This document shows, one piece after another, positions 25,175 through 32,298 of a stretch of 40,717 bases of DNA (its first letter is position 1; each line of letters opens with the position of its first letter). The stretch spans positions 1 to 40,717 of the forward strand of contig JAEUHG010000057.1 of the NCBI GenBank assembly GCA_016795425.1. Direction: 5' to 3'. The notes beneath the pieces are model-generated. The model was not told where the DNA came from and ran no database searches. It worked only from the letters and a program-made list of their open reading frames with translations. The DNA is from Verrucomicrobiales bacterium (GTDB lineage Bacteria; Verrucomicrobiota; Verrucomicrobiia; Limisphaerales; CAIMTB01). The translations under genes and the position numbers were made by a program.

Positions 25175-27616
25175 ATGGACGACTGGGCCCTGTTGCAAGC
25201 GTACGCCGCTCGAGGCGCGGAGGAGGCCTTTCGGGAACTCCTCCACCGCCATGCGGACATGGTCTTCGCCACCGCCCGAAGGGTCCTCGGTGGCGATCCG
25301 CACCTGGCCCAGGATGTGGCCCAACGCACCTTTTGCCTGCTCGCCCAAAAGGCCGGCCGCCTGCCACGAACCGGTGCGCTGGGGGGTTGGCTCCACTGGA
25401 CCAGCTACAATCTTGCCCGCGAAACCCTCCGCACCGAGCGACGACGAACCCGCCGCGAACACCAAGCCGCGACCATGCCATCGCCGACGACAGAATCTGC
25501 TGACCCCTGCGTTTGGGAAAGCCTCGCGCCGGTCCTCGACGAGGCGATCCATTCGCTTCCGGAGGCGGACCAGGCCATTCTCATCCAGCGCTTCCTGCAG
25601 CGACGATCGCATCGCGACGTCGCCGCCATACTCGGCATCAGCGAACACGCCGCCAAAATGCGGGTCCAACGCAGTCTGGGCCGACTTCGCAAGGCCCTGA
25701 CGCAACGTGGCGTCAATGTGTCCATCCCCGTCCTGGGGCAGACCGTATGGACCCACGCTTGGGAACCGGCAGCGACGGGGCTGATTCCCGCGGTCGAGCA
25801 GGCTCTCCGATTTCCACGGCCTTCCCCCCCTTCACCACCCTCCACCCTCCACTTGGCCCAACTCGCCATGCAACTCGGTCACATGAAAACGCGATGGGGA
25901 GTCATCGCCGGTATCGCACTGTCGGTCGGATGGTTGACTTCGCATCTCATTCCAACGTCGGAACCCACAACATCGCTGCCCTCGATTTCCGCAATACCCT
26001 CCGCCTCGACAACCCACACTCCGGAAGTCGGCCAACCTCGCCACTTTGCTTCCGTAACCCGCCCTTCGATCCACACCTCCACCGATCTGGCGGAAGCCGT
26101 TGCCCGGCTGCGGTCCGCTCTCAACGATCCCTGGCCTTCGCGCCGGGCCCCCATCAACCGGGTATTGGATGCGCTTCGTGACTTCGGTTCCCAACGCAGG
26201 GAAGCACTGCCGATCCTTATGGAGGCCTTGAACCGCAAGGATCTCGGACCATCCGTGCTCGCCGCCTACGGCCTGATCGAGATCGGCCACGACGCCGCCG
26301 AGGTCTTGCCTGAGATCGTGCAAATGACGACCACGGGTCGACTGGCGATCCTTAATGAGCTCCTTCCACAACTGATCACGGCCGTCGCCGCCGATCTCAG
26401 CCCCGTCGCCGCGTTGGTCTCGGCCATGGCCGAACCGCCGATCCCAGGGCGTGGTTGGATCGCCGAGGCCATTCTGGCGCTCGTTCGAGACCATCCCAAC
26501 GCTCCCGAGGTCCCTACGATCCATGCCGCCATGTTGGAGTTCCTGTCGGCAAATTCCCGCGACATCCGTCGTGAAGCCGCCATCGCTTTGGCGCGCTGGC
26601 CGGGTACAAAATCGCCCGAACCCGTCGCCGTGCTCGTCGAGGCCCTGGCCATCGATCGTCTCCGCGCCCCGGACGCCTACGCACCGGTTTACCATCCCGA
26701 GGATCACACCACCCTGATACGCGAGGGAGAACGCTGGGAGGATGAGATGTGGCGGACGCGCGCCGTCAAGGCGCTACGCCAGCTCGGACCGACCGCTCAG
26801 AATGCGCTCGCAGCGCTGGACGAAGTGCGCGCGTTGATCGCGGCCGACACGGACCTCCACCGCGACGTGCTGCGCGCCTTGGGTGCCATCGACCCCTCAC
26901 GCCGTTCTGAATCAGCCGAAATTGAGACGGCGATCTTGGAAGGGGTACGAACCGAGTACCTGGCGAGCCGCCTGCGCACGGGACAGGCCTCAATGGAAGA
27001 ACTGATCGAAGGCCTTCGGTTTCGCGAGACGGAATCCGAGAGTGCTCGCGCGCTGGAGTCCTTTGGTGATTTGGCGGTGTCGGCCGTGCCAGCGCTGGAA
27101 TCGGCGCTGGATCGGTTCGGCAGCTTCGAAGCGGCGCAACGCCTCAAACGCCTCGCACCCGAACGATTGGTGGAACGGGTTCAACAGAACCGTCGGCAGG
27201 GCCTCGAGGAAGTCGTCATCGCCCTGGGAGAACTCGGTCCTGAAGCCAGCGCCGCCCTTCCGCACCTCGAAAGGATCAGCGCCGAGATTCCCGCCAGCCA
27301 GCACGGAACCCATCACGCCCTGGCCGAAGCGATCGCGGCCATCGATCCGCAGCATCCCAAAACACTCTATACCTTCGACGAACTTTCAGGGGCCACTCAG
27401 TCCCTGGTGCAGGAGATCTACCGGTCCGGGAAGACCCAAAACCCGGTCTACGACCTCTACCTCACCGGCATGCAGGACCTGAACGCCGTGTCGCGCGCCC
27501 GCCTTCTGCGATTTGTCGATGCCCTCCGCGTCGATGGGGATCTGCACCAACTCTTCGTGGACCAACTGATCGAACGAAATCCGGAACTCCGGGCCGACCT
27601 AAAGCCGAGTCCCTAA
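25175..27616 (+). CDS. ECF sigma factor fused to a membrane segment and HEAT-like domain
   Basis: An 813-residue protein from the ATG at 25175, preceded by AGG; the in-frame 25115 start adds unrelated residues. The N-terminus is an ECF RNA polymerase sigma factor: region 2 (about 1-90; LLQAYAARGAEEAFRELL, AQDVAQRTFCLLAQK, GGWLHWTSYNLA) and region 4 (about 115-175; LPEADQAILIQRFLQRRSHR, AAILGISEHAAKMRVQRS, a helix-turn-helix). One hydrophobic segment (about 241-261, WGVIAGIALSVGWLTSHLI) is followed by a Ser/Thr/Pro-rich linker and 500 residues of helical HEAT-like repeats (ALPILMEALNRKDLGPSVLAAYGLIEIG, IRREAAIALARW). The topology predicted is sigma domain inside and HEAT domain outside. No anti-sigma gene adjoins it, so the extension may do the sensing. 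Large C-terminal extensions are known on planctomycete and verrucomicrobial ECF sigmas. Confidence 0.88.
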   Translation: MDDWALLQAYAARGAEEAFRELLHRHADMVFATARRVLGGDPHLAQDVAQRTFCLLAQKAGRLPRTGALGGWLHWTSYNLARETLRTERRRTRREHQAATMPSPTTESADPCVWESLAPVLDEAIHSLPEADQAILIQRFLQRRSHRDVAAILGISEHAAKMRVQRSLGRLRKALTQRGVNVSIPVLGQTVWTHAWEPAATGLIPAVEQALRFPRPSPPSPPSTLHLAQLAMQLGHMKTRWGVIAGIALSVGWLTSHLIPTSEPTTSLPSISAIPSASTTHTPEVGQPRHFASVTRPSIHTSTDLAEAVARLRSALNDPWPSRRAPINRVLDALRDFGSQRREALPILMEALNRKDLGPSVLAAYGLIEIGHDAAEVLPEIVQMTTTGRLAILNELLPQLITAVAADLSPVAALVSAMAEPPIPGRGWIAEAILALVRDHPNAPEVPTIHAAMLEFLSANSRDIRREAAIALARWPGTKSPEPVAVLVEALAIDRLRAPDAYAPVYHPEDHTTLIREGERWEDEMWRTRAVKALRQLGPTAQNALAALDEVRALIAADTDLHRDVLRALGAIDPSRRSESAEIETAILEGVRTEYLASRLRTGQASMEELIEGLRFRETESESARALESFGDLAVSAVPALESALDRFGSFEAAQRLKRLAPERLVERVQQNRRQGLEEVVIALGELGPEASAALPHLERISAEIPASQHGTHHALAEAIAAIDPQHPKTLYTFDELSGATQSLVQEIYRSGKTQNPVYDLYLTGMQDLNAVSRARLLRFVDALRVDGDLHQLFVDQLIERNPELRADLKPSP

Positions 27617-27659
27617 CGACCACCCGGCCGACTGTTAGCCCGACCCCAAACCCGGCCCG

Positions 27660-27683
27660 GACTTGTAACAATTGTTACAAGTC
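27660..27683. promoter_or_regulatory. Perfect 24-bp AT-rich palindrome (operator or enhancer candidate)
   Basis: The half-site GACTTGTAACAA (27660-27671) is followed directly by its exact reverse complement (27672-27683). It begins 44 bp after the sigma-factor stop and is markedly AT-rich against its GC-rich surroundings. No T-tract follows, so a terminator is unlikely. It lies about 315 bp upstream of the sigma-54 promoter at 27996, within reach of an enhancer-binding activator. Confidence 0.65.
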
Positions 27684-27771
27684 TTGGGCTGTCGCGGCAG
27701 GCGGATGTGAGGGCGGCCGGCTGGGGACTGGAACGGTTTCCGGGTGAAGCGCACGATGGTGCCGGCCGAAC

Positions 27772-27786
27772 CGTGCAACTTGCACG
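27772..27786. promoter_or_regulatory. 15-bp palindrome CGTGCAA-C-TTGCACG
   Basis: Perfect 7-bp arms around one central C. It lies about 210 bp upstream of the sigma-54 promoter, in the usual distance range of upstream activator sites. Its sequence differs from the 24-bp palindrome, so a different protein may bind. Confidence 0.45.
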
Positions 27787-27950
27787 CAGCAGGCCCTTGC
27801 GATCCCTTCCATGCCAGGTCCCGACACCTACCGCCCCGACAGGCGCATTCTCACGGCTTCCCGTTCAGCCCCGACCTGATTGCTGAACAACAAAGGGAAA
27901 ACACCCCGGAAACGGCGACATTTTCGGGCGGTACCCGAGGCTCATCACCC

Positions 27951-27986
27951 CATCGCAATGTCGCGATGCAGTTCCGCCCGTGGAAC
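27951..27986. promoter_or_regulatory. Two adjacent short dyads just upstream of the sigma-54 promoter
   Basis: CATCGC-N6-GCGATG (27951-27956 with 27963-27968) is followed two bases later by GTTCC-N6-GGAAC (27971-27975 with 27982-27986). The second ends 10 bp before the -24 element. Equal six-base spacers could suit dimeric DNA-binding proteins (for example an accessory or bending factor), but arms of 5-6 bp are short. Confidence 0.35.
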
Positions 27987-27995
27987 GGAGTCGCC

Positions 27996-28012
27996 TTGGC
28001 ACGGACATTGCA
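27996..28012 (+). promoter_or_regulatory. Sigma-54 (-24/-12) promoter of the coiled-coil lipoprotein gene
   Basis: TTGGCACG (27996-28003), four bases GACA, then TTGCA (28008-28012). This matches the sigma-54 consensus YTGGCACG-N4-TTGCW at every fixed position, with the GG and GC elements exactly 12 bases apart. Transcription should start near 28023, giving a leader of about 50 bases before the ATG at 28072. Sigma-54 promoters need an ATP-driven activator bound upstream; the palindromes upstream are candidate sites. No rpoN or activator gene is in this window. Confidence 0.8.
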
Positions 28013-28071
28013 ACTCCCTGGTGCACGGCAACGAGCCTGCGATGGCAATGAAACTCAATCCAAGGAATCCT

Positions 28072-28566
28072 ATGAATGCATGGCATCACACCCTCGGCGT
28101 CGTGGCGATCGCGACCCTTAGCTTCACCGTTGGATGTTCCGAACAGGACGATTACTCCACCTCCGCGAATCCGTCCCCGAGCCCTACCACCGAGCAAGCG
28201 GCTCCTTTGGAGAAGGTCCGGAAGGAAACCCAGGAGGTCGTCGACGCTTCCAAGGCCTATGCGTACGCCCAGCGAGAAGCGTTCGCTGCCAAGGTCCGTG
28301 AACAGGTCCAACACCTGCAAACTGAGATCGACCAACTCTCGCTCCAGGCCGAAACCTCGAGCGCAGCCGCCAAGGAGGACGCCAAGAAGGCCTTGGCGGA
28401 GGTGCGGGAGAAAGTCGCCAAACTCAACGAGCGCCTCTCCGAAGTTCCCGCCGCCACTGAGTCCACGTGGGACAATGTCAGGGACGGTCTCGACCGAAGT
28501 TATGAGGAGCTCAAGAAGTCGGTGAACCAGGCGCGCCAGTGGTTGAGCGACAAGATCGCCCCGTGA
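28072..28566 (+). CDS. Coiled-coil lipoprotein of unknown function
   Basis: A 164-residue protein from the ATG at 28072, chosen because AAGGAA (28062-28067) lies four bases before it; an upstream ATG at 28048 is possible. It has a lipoprotein signal (LGVVAIATLSFTVGC, Cys22), a Ser/Pro/Thr linker, and a long charged helix (about 42-125; EKVRKETQEVVDAS, AKVREQVQHLQTEIDQLSL, AKKALAEVREKVAKLNERL) with heptad-like spacing, ending in SYEELKKSVNQARQWLSDKI. It is predicted to be an envelope-anchored, elongated coiled coil, like Lpp-type spacers or apolipoprotein-like helical proteins, without a family I can name. It is controlled by a sigma-54 promoter, suggesting stress- or nutrient-dependent expression. 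Confidence 0.82.
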   Translation: MNAWHHTLGVVAIATLSFTVGCSEQDDYSTSANPSPSPTTEQAAPLEKVRKETQEVVDASKAYAYAQREAFAAKVREQVQHLQTEIDQLSLQAETSSAAAKEDAKKALAEVREKVAKLNERLSEVPAATESTWDNVRDGLDRSYEELKKSVNQARQWLSDKIAP

Positions 28567-28696
28567 TCGCGGCGGTCAGTCCCAATCCCCGGCGCTTCGG
28601 CTCCACCAAGGCCTGATCGATGCCCAGAACTTCTGCGGCCTCGGTCAGGCTTGGCGCTGAGGCAGGGTCGTTTTGGGGAATGGCAACGGTCGAAAG

Positions 28697-28739
28697 CAAA
28701 AAAACAACCACCGTCGCCCAGGAAGGTCGACGGTGGTTG
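28697..28739 (-). terminator. Intrinsic terminator of the minus-strand prepilin-like gene
   Basis: CAACCACCGTCG (28705-28716) and CGACGGTGGTTG (28728-28739) form a perfect 12-bp stem with an 11-base loop. On the minus strand the stem is followed by a run of T (the A-run at 28698-28704). It sits 38 bp past the stop at 28777, the expected place for a rho-independent terminator. Confidence 0.8.
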
Positions 28740-28776
28740 GAAGAAACGACTGACGCGATCCGAATGGGAACGCAGA

Positions 28777-29637
28777 TCAGCGGCGCACTGGGGCCGAGGT
28801 CCGCTCGAGGGTCCAAGTCCAGTCAGGATCCCCGGCGGGAACCGGAGCGGGAGAGAAGGTGAAATTGATCTTCTCACGCGGGACGGTCGTCTTCCATTTC
28901 TTGATCTCAGAATGGCCGTCGGCGAAGGAGAAGCCGCAGGCATCATTGTGATAATTGGCCGGCAGATCGATCCAGCGGCGATCCGCCTGCGAGTTGAAGA
29001 ACGCACCGTCATTGATGCTGTCGGGATGCTCGTCGACAAAGACCCACAGCTTGGAAGGGCCGGGATCGGTGACATCGACGGTTTTCTCGAAGATCTTCTC
29101 GCAGTTCAACAGACTGTCGGAGGCCGCCTTGTTGCCTTTGCCGACGGCGCCATTCATGGAGACGCTACGCACGCGCTCGGGCCACCCGCGACGTCGCTGT
29201 TCGCCGCTCACAAACTTGTCGGCGGGGCACTTGTAGATGGCGGCGGTGTTACCGGAGTACTTGGCGAGGACGGAGTACTCATTGTCTTGCAGGTACAACT
29301 TGTTGGTGTTGTGAGCACTGGTGCCCCAGTCGAGCCATCCCATCACCCAGGGGTAATAGCCGGTGGTGGTCTGGGTGATTTTTCTCCCGGACTGCGCCTC
29401 GCCACCGTGGATGTTCATGGGAAACTTCTCATCGTTGTCCCCGGAATAGAGGTGAACGGCGAGCATGAGCTGCTTGGTATTGCTCATGCATTGGATGCCT
29501 TGCGCCTTGGATTTGGCCTTGGCGAGGGCGGGGAGAAGCATGCTGGCCAGAATCGCGATAATCGCGATGACCACCAGCAATTCGATAAGGGTGAATCCCT
29601 GCCGGCGCGGGGCTGCAGGATGGGTTGGGTATTTCAT
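28777..29637 (-). CDS. Type II secretion/type IV pilin-like protein with H-X9-DG domain
   Basis: A 286-residue protein from the ATG at 29637; a start at 29703 would add unrelated residues before the prepilin leader. The leader [14 protein letters not shown] is followed by [28 protein letters not shown], with prepilin peptidase cleavage expected at G14/F15 and Glu5 of the mature protein present. The C-terminal part has [16 protein letters not shown], the H-X9-DG signature (TIGR04294 type) of the pseudopilin-like proteins expanded in Planctomycetes and Verrucomicrobia. It is inserted in the inner membrane by the N-terminal helix, with the globular part outside. Its role is probably structural or secretory and is untested for this large family. 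Divergent from a paralogue at 29877. Confidence 0.92.
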   Translation of the reverse strand: MKYPTHPAAPRRQGFTLIELLVVIAIIAILASMLLPALAKAKSKAQGIQCMSNTKQLMLAVHLYSGDNDEKFPMNIHGGEAQSGRKITQTTTGYYPWVMGWLDWGTSAHNTNKLYLQDNEYSVLAKYSGNTAAIYKCPADKFVSGEQRRRGWPERVRSVSMNGAVGKGNKAASDSLLNCEKIFEKTVDVTDPGPSKLWVFVDEHPDSINDGAFFNSQADRRWIDLPANYHNDACGFSFADGHSEIKKWKTTVPREKINFTFSPAPVPAGDPDWTWTLERTSAPVRR

Positions 29638-29996
29638 AGGCTTATCAAAGTACGGAGGATCGTTTGGTTGCCCTAATTGAATGCCTCCCCAAAGTCTGCG
29701 CAAGGTCGGAGTGGCCTTCGGACGGCTGTGCCATCAAACGCACCGGACCCCCTCCCGCCGGCAATCATCAGCTCCCCCTGTGTCTTCTATCGCACGGCCT
29801 CATTCTGCGCTTGCCGGACACAAGGCGTCGGTCCTAGAAGCTGTCTCAACAGCCAACCGTCAGACCCAGACGCACTATGCCTTTAAACCTCACCCACACT
29901 CGGAAGGGCGGGAGACGCCGCGCCTTCACCCTCATTGAACTGCTGGTGGTCATCGCCATTATCGCGATTCTGGCCAGCATGCTTCTCCCCGCCCTG
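29525..29996. repeat. Inverted repeat formed by the 5' ends of two divergent prepilin-like genes
   Basis: 38 bases at 29525-29562 are the exact reverse complement of 29959-29996. Allowing two mismatches the match grows to about 67 bp. It encodes the [13 protein letters not shown] part of both signal helices. Silent third positions are identical too, which points to recent duplication or gene conversion. The two copies face each other across the divergent promoter region. Confidence 0.75.
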
Positions 29997-30749
29997 GCCA
30001 AGGCCAAGACCAAGGCCCATGGCATTCTCTGCCTGAGCAACGGCAAGCAACTCATGCTGGCCTGGAGCCTGTACGCGGGCGACAACGACGATCGACTCGC
30101 CGGCAATCTCGACGGCGGCGATGCCTCCAACCTCGCCAATACGAACCGCACCTGGGCCGTGGGCTGGCTCGACGTCAATGTGCCGGCCAACACCAATTGG
30201 TTGGTTCTGATGCAGTCGCAGCTCGGCAAGTATAGTTCCGCCCCCGGCATCTATAAGTGCCCGGCCGACCGCAGCCTCAGCAAGGGCAAGAGCGGCTCGC
30301 CCCGCGTTCGATCCATTTCCATGAACGCCTACGTCGGCACCCGGTTCAACGGGTCTTCGGGCAGCGAGAATCGCCCCTACACGGGCGGCTACCGTCAGTT
30401 CCTCAAGATGAACGACATCTCCAGCCCGGCGAAAACCTGGGTCACCATCGATGAGCGCGAAGACTCGATCAATGACGGGTGGTTCGCCGTCGATATGAAC
30501 TCCTACGATCCGCAGCGGTCCTCCGGCCATATTATCGTGGATTATCCCGCCAGCTACCATAACCGCGCCGGTGGTTTGTCCTTCGCCGATGGCCACGCGG
30601 AAATTCGCAAATGGGTCGATGGCCGCACCGCACCCGTGCTGAAGTTCGGCCAGCTTCTGCCGCTCGGCCAACCGTCGCCGAACAACAAGGATGTCGACTG
30701 GCTCCAGGAGCGCTCCTCTCACAAAGTGCAAAACCCGACACGGCTGTAA
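29877..30749 (+). CDS. Type II secretion/type IV pilin-like protein with H-X9-DG domain
   Basis: A 290-residue paralogue of the divergent gene. The leader [16 protein letters not shown] precedes [28 protein letters not shown]; the residue before the cleavage site is Ala16 instead of the usual Gly, a variant that prepilin peptidases tolerate less uniformly. Glu5 of the mature protein is present. The globular part shares [53 protein letters not shown] and the C-terminal [14 protein letters not shown] (H-X9-DG). It is inner-membrane inserted, with the globular domain outside. A hairpin 31 bp past the stop probably ends transcription. Confidence 0.92.
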   Translation: MPLNLTHTRKGGRRRAFTLIELLVVIAIIAILASMLLPALAKAKTKAHGILCLSNGKQLMLAWSLYAGDNDDRLAGNLDGGDASNLANTNRTWAVGWLDVNVPANTNWLVLMQSQLGKYSSAPGIYKCPADRSLSKGKSGSPRVRSISMNAYVGTRFNGSSGSENRPYTGGYRQFLKMNDISSPAKTWVTIDEREDSINDGWFAVDMNSYDPQRSSGHIIVDYPASYHNRAGGLSFADGHAEIRKWVDGRTAPVLKFGQLLPLGQPSPNNKDVDWLQERSSHKVQNPTRL

Positions 30750-30780
30750 TCAGCCTTTCTTCATTCGCCTGGTCGGATGA

Positions 30781-30812
30781 CAAAATGGTTCGCGCTCGCG
30801 CGAACCATTTTG
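30781..30812. terminator. Perfect 14-bp hairpin, bidirectional-type terminator or attenuator
   Basis: CAAAATGGTTCGCG (30781-30794) and CGCGAACCATTTTG (30799-30812) pair fully around a CTCG loop; the stem has A4 at its 5' foot and T4 at its 3' foot, so it can work on either strand. It lies 31 bp after the prepilin-like gene stop and ends only 31 bp before the TPR gene start. That leaves little room for a separate TPR promoter, so it may attenuate read-through instead of fully isolating the two units. Confidence 0.7.
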
Positions 30813-30843
30813 CTTTGGTGATGGTTGTTGCGAGACCGTCCGC

Positions 30844-32298
30844 ATGTCCGCTTCCTCTGCCTCCAGTCGTCCCGGCGCGGCCCGCTCGCCGTTTCGGGGG
30901 CGGGCCCTTGGTCTCGGTGTCGTTCTCTTAGTGCTTCTGGGGACGGCGGTCCTCCTCTTTCGCCAGGCACATCCTCCGCTTCCCATTCCGGTCCCTGTCC
31001 AACTCGGCACCTTGGATATCCAGGTTCGCGACTATCTCACGAGCCTGGCCCGGAAAGTTGCCGACGCTCCCGTGGATTCGGAGCGTCGAATCGATCTTGG
31101 ATTGGCCTTTGCGGTGAATGGCCTCTGGCCGGAAGCGCGCCAGTGCTTTCTCGACGCCGGGCGACTGGGTTCCAAGGGACCCTTGCCAGCGCTGTACGCG
31201 GCCGTGGCGCTTCAGGAGATCGGGGACGCCAAGGGGGCGCTCACAGAGCTCCGGGACCTGGTGCGTCGGCATTCGGAGTCTGCCGCCGCCTGGTATCGCC
31301 TCGGTCACCTGCTGGCCACCATGGGAGAGTTCGACGAGGCAGCGGCGGCCTATGAAACGGTGACGCGCCTCGCGCCCAATGAGTGGCGGGGTTGGGCCGG
31401 ACTGGGCGAGGCACGGCTTCGCGGCGGGCGTCGCGAGGACGCTGTTTCCTCTTTGGAGAAGGCGGTGAAGCTCGATCCGTATGCCCGCAGTGCGCGTCAT
31501 GTTCTCTCCCAGGCCTTGCGCGCAGTCGGGCGAACCGCCGAGGCCGATCGCGAGGCCGCCGCCGGGAAAGCCCAGACGCTCGGTCCGATGCCGGATGATT
31601 GGTCACTGCGGGCCCTCGCCCACATGAAAGGGCTCCCGGATCAGTTCGAACAATCCGACCAACTCCTGGGTCAAGGTGAGGAAGCCGCCGCCATTCGACT
31701 TCTGGAAGACGCGCGGCGCTATCACCCCACCAACACGGCGGTTCTCCGTCGGCTTGCCCTTGCGTACCTCGCCGGCGGTCGAGCCGAGGAAGCGACGAGT
31801 CTGGTGGCCGCGGCTCTCCAACGGCTGCCCAACGATGTCGGTTTGATTCTTGCCGCCTCGGAGACGGCTGCGGCGACGGGCCGGGCTGAGGACGCCCTAT
31901 TGCTGAGCCGACGCGCCCTTGAATTGGCACCACGTCTGGCCGAGGCACACGTCGCCGAGGCCAATGCTCTTCTCGCCAATGAGCGGGACGCCGAGGCGGC
32001 CGATGCGTTGAACCGGGCGCTCGAACTTGATCCCAGGAACACCACCCTTCTCCTCCAGCTCGGCGATCTGCTCGTCGTGAATCTTGGCAAGGCAAGGGCC
32101 GCGATGGACCACTATGTGCGTGTCCTAGATCTCGATCCCATTCATCCCGCGGCGCTCGAGCGACTCGCGGGCTTCCACTTGAGAGACCAAGAGTGGGAGT
32201 CGGCAGCGGAGATGATCGCCAGACTGCGCGCGCTCGATCCTTCGAACCCCACCGTGCATCGGCTCGAGAAGGTTCTCACGACCTCGCGTCCACAATGA
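30844..32298 (+). CDS. Membrane-anchored TPR-repeat protein
   Basis: A 484-residue protein with a single N-terminal membrane helix (about 21-39, ALGLGVVLLVLLGTAVLLF) and no cleavage motif, so the rest is likely periplasmic. The body is a chain of about ten tetratricopeptide repeats, for example AAAWYRLGHLLATMGEFDEAAAAYETVTRLAP and DAADALNRALELDPRNTTLLLQLGDLL. TPR superhelices bind other proteins or peptides. No catalytic motif is visible. Its stop overlaps the start of the CRTAC1/UnbV lipoprotein gene (ATGA at 32295-32298), so the two are translationally coupled and probably partners. Confidence 0.9.
   Translation: MSASSASSRPGAARSPFRGRALGLGVVLLVLLGTAVLLFRQAHPPLPIPVPVQLGTLDIQVRDYLTSLARKVADAPVDSERRIDLGLAFAVNGLWPEARQCFLDAGRLGSKGPLPALYAAVALQEIGDAKGALTELRDLVRRHSESAAAWYRLGHLLATMGEFDEAAAAYETVTRLAPNEWRGWAGLGEARLRGGRREDAVSSLEKAVKLDPYARSARHVLSQALRAVGRTAEADREAAAGKAQTLGPMPDDWSLRALAHMKGLPDQFEQSDQLLGQGEEAAAIRLLEDARRYHPTNTAVLRRLALAYLAGGRAEEATSLVAAALQRLPNDVGLILAASETAAATGRAEDALLLSRRALELAPRLAEAHVAEANALLANERDAEAADALNRALELDPRNTTLLLQLGDLLVVNLGKARAAMDHYVRVLDLDPIHPAALERLAGFHLRDQEWESAAEMIARLRALDPSNPTVHRLEKVLTTSRPQ

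Noticed and set aside
24507..25481. 324-codon minus-strand frame across the spacer and the sigma-factor start.
   Set aside because: It covers the ends of two supported plus-strand genes antisense and shows no domain, signal or start context.
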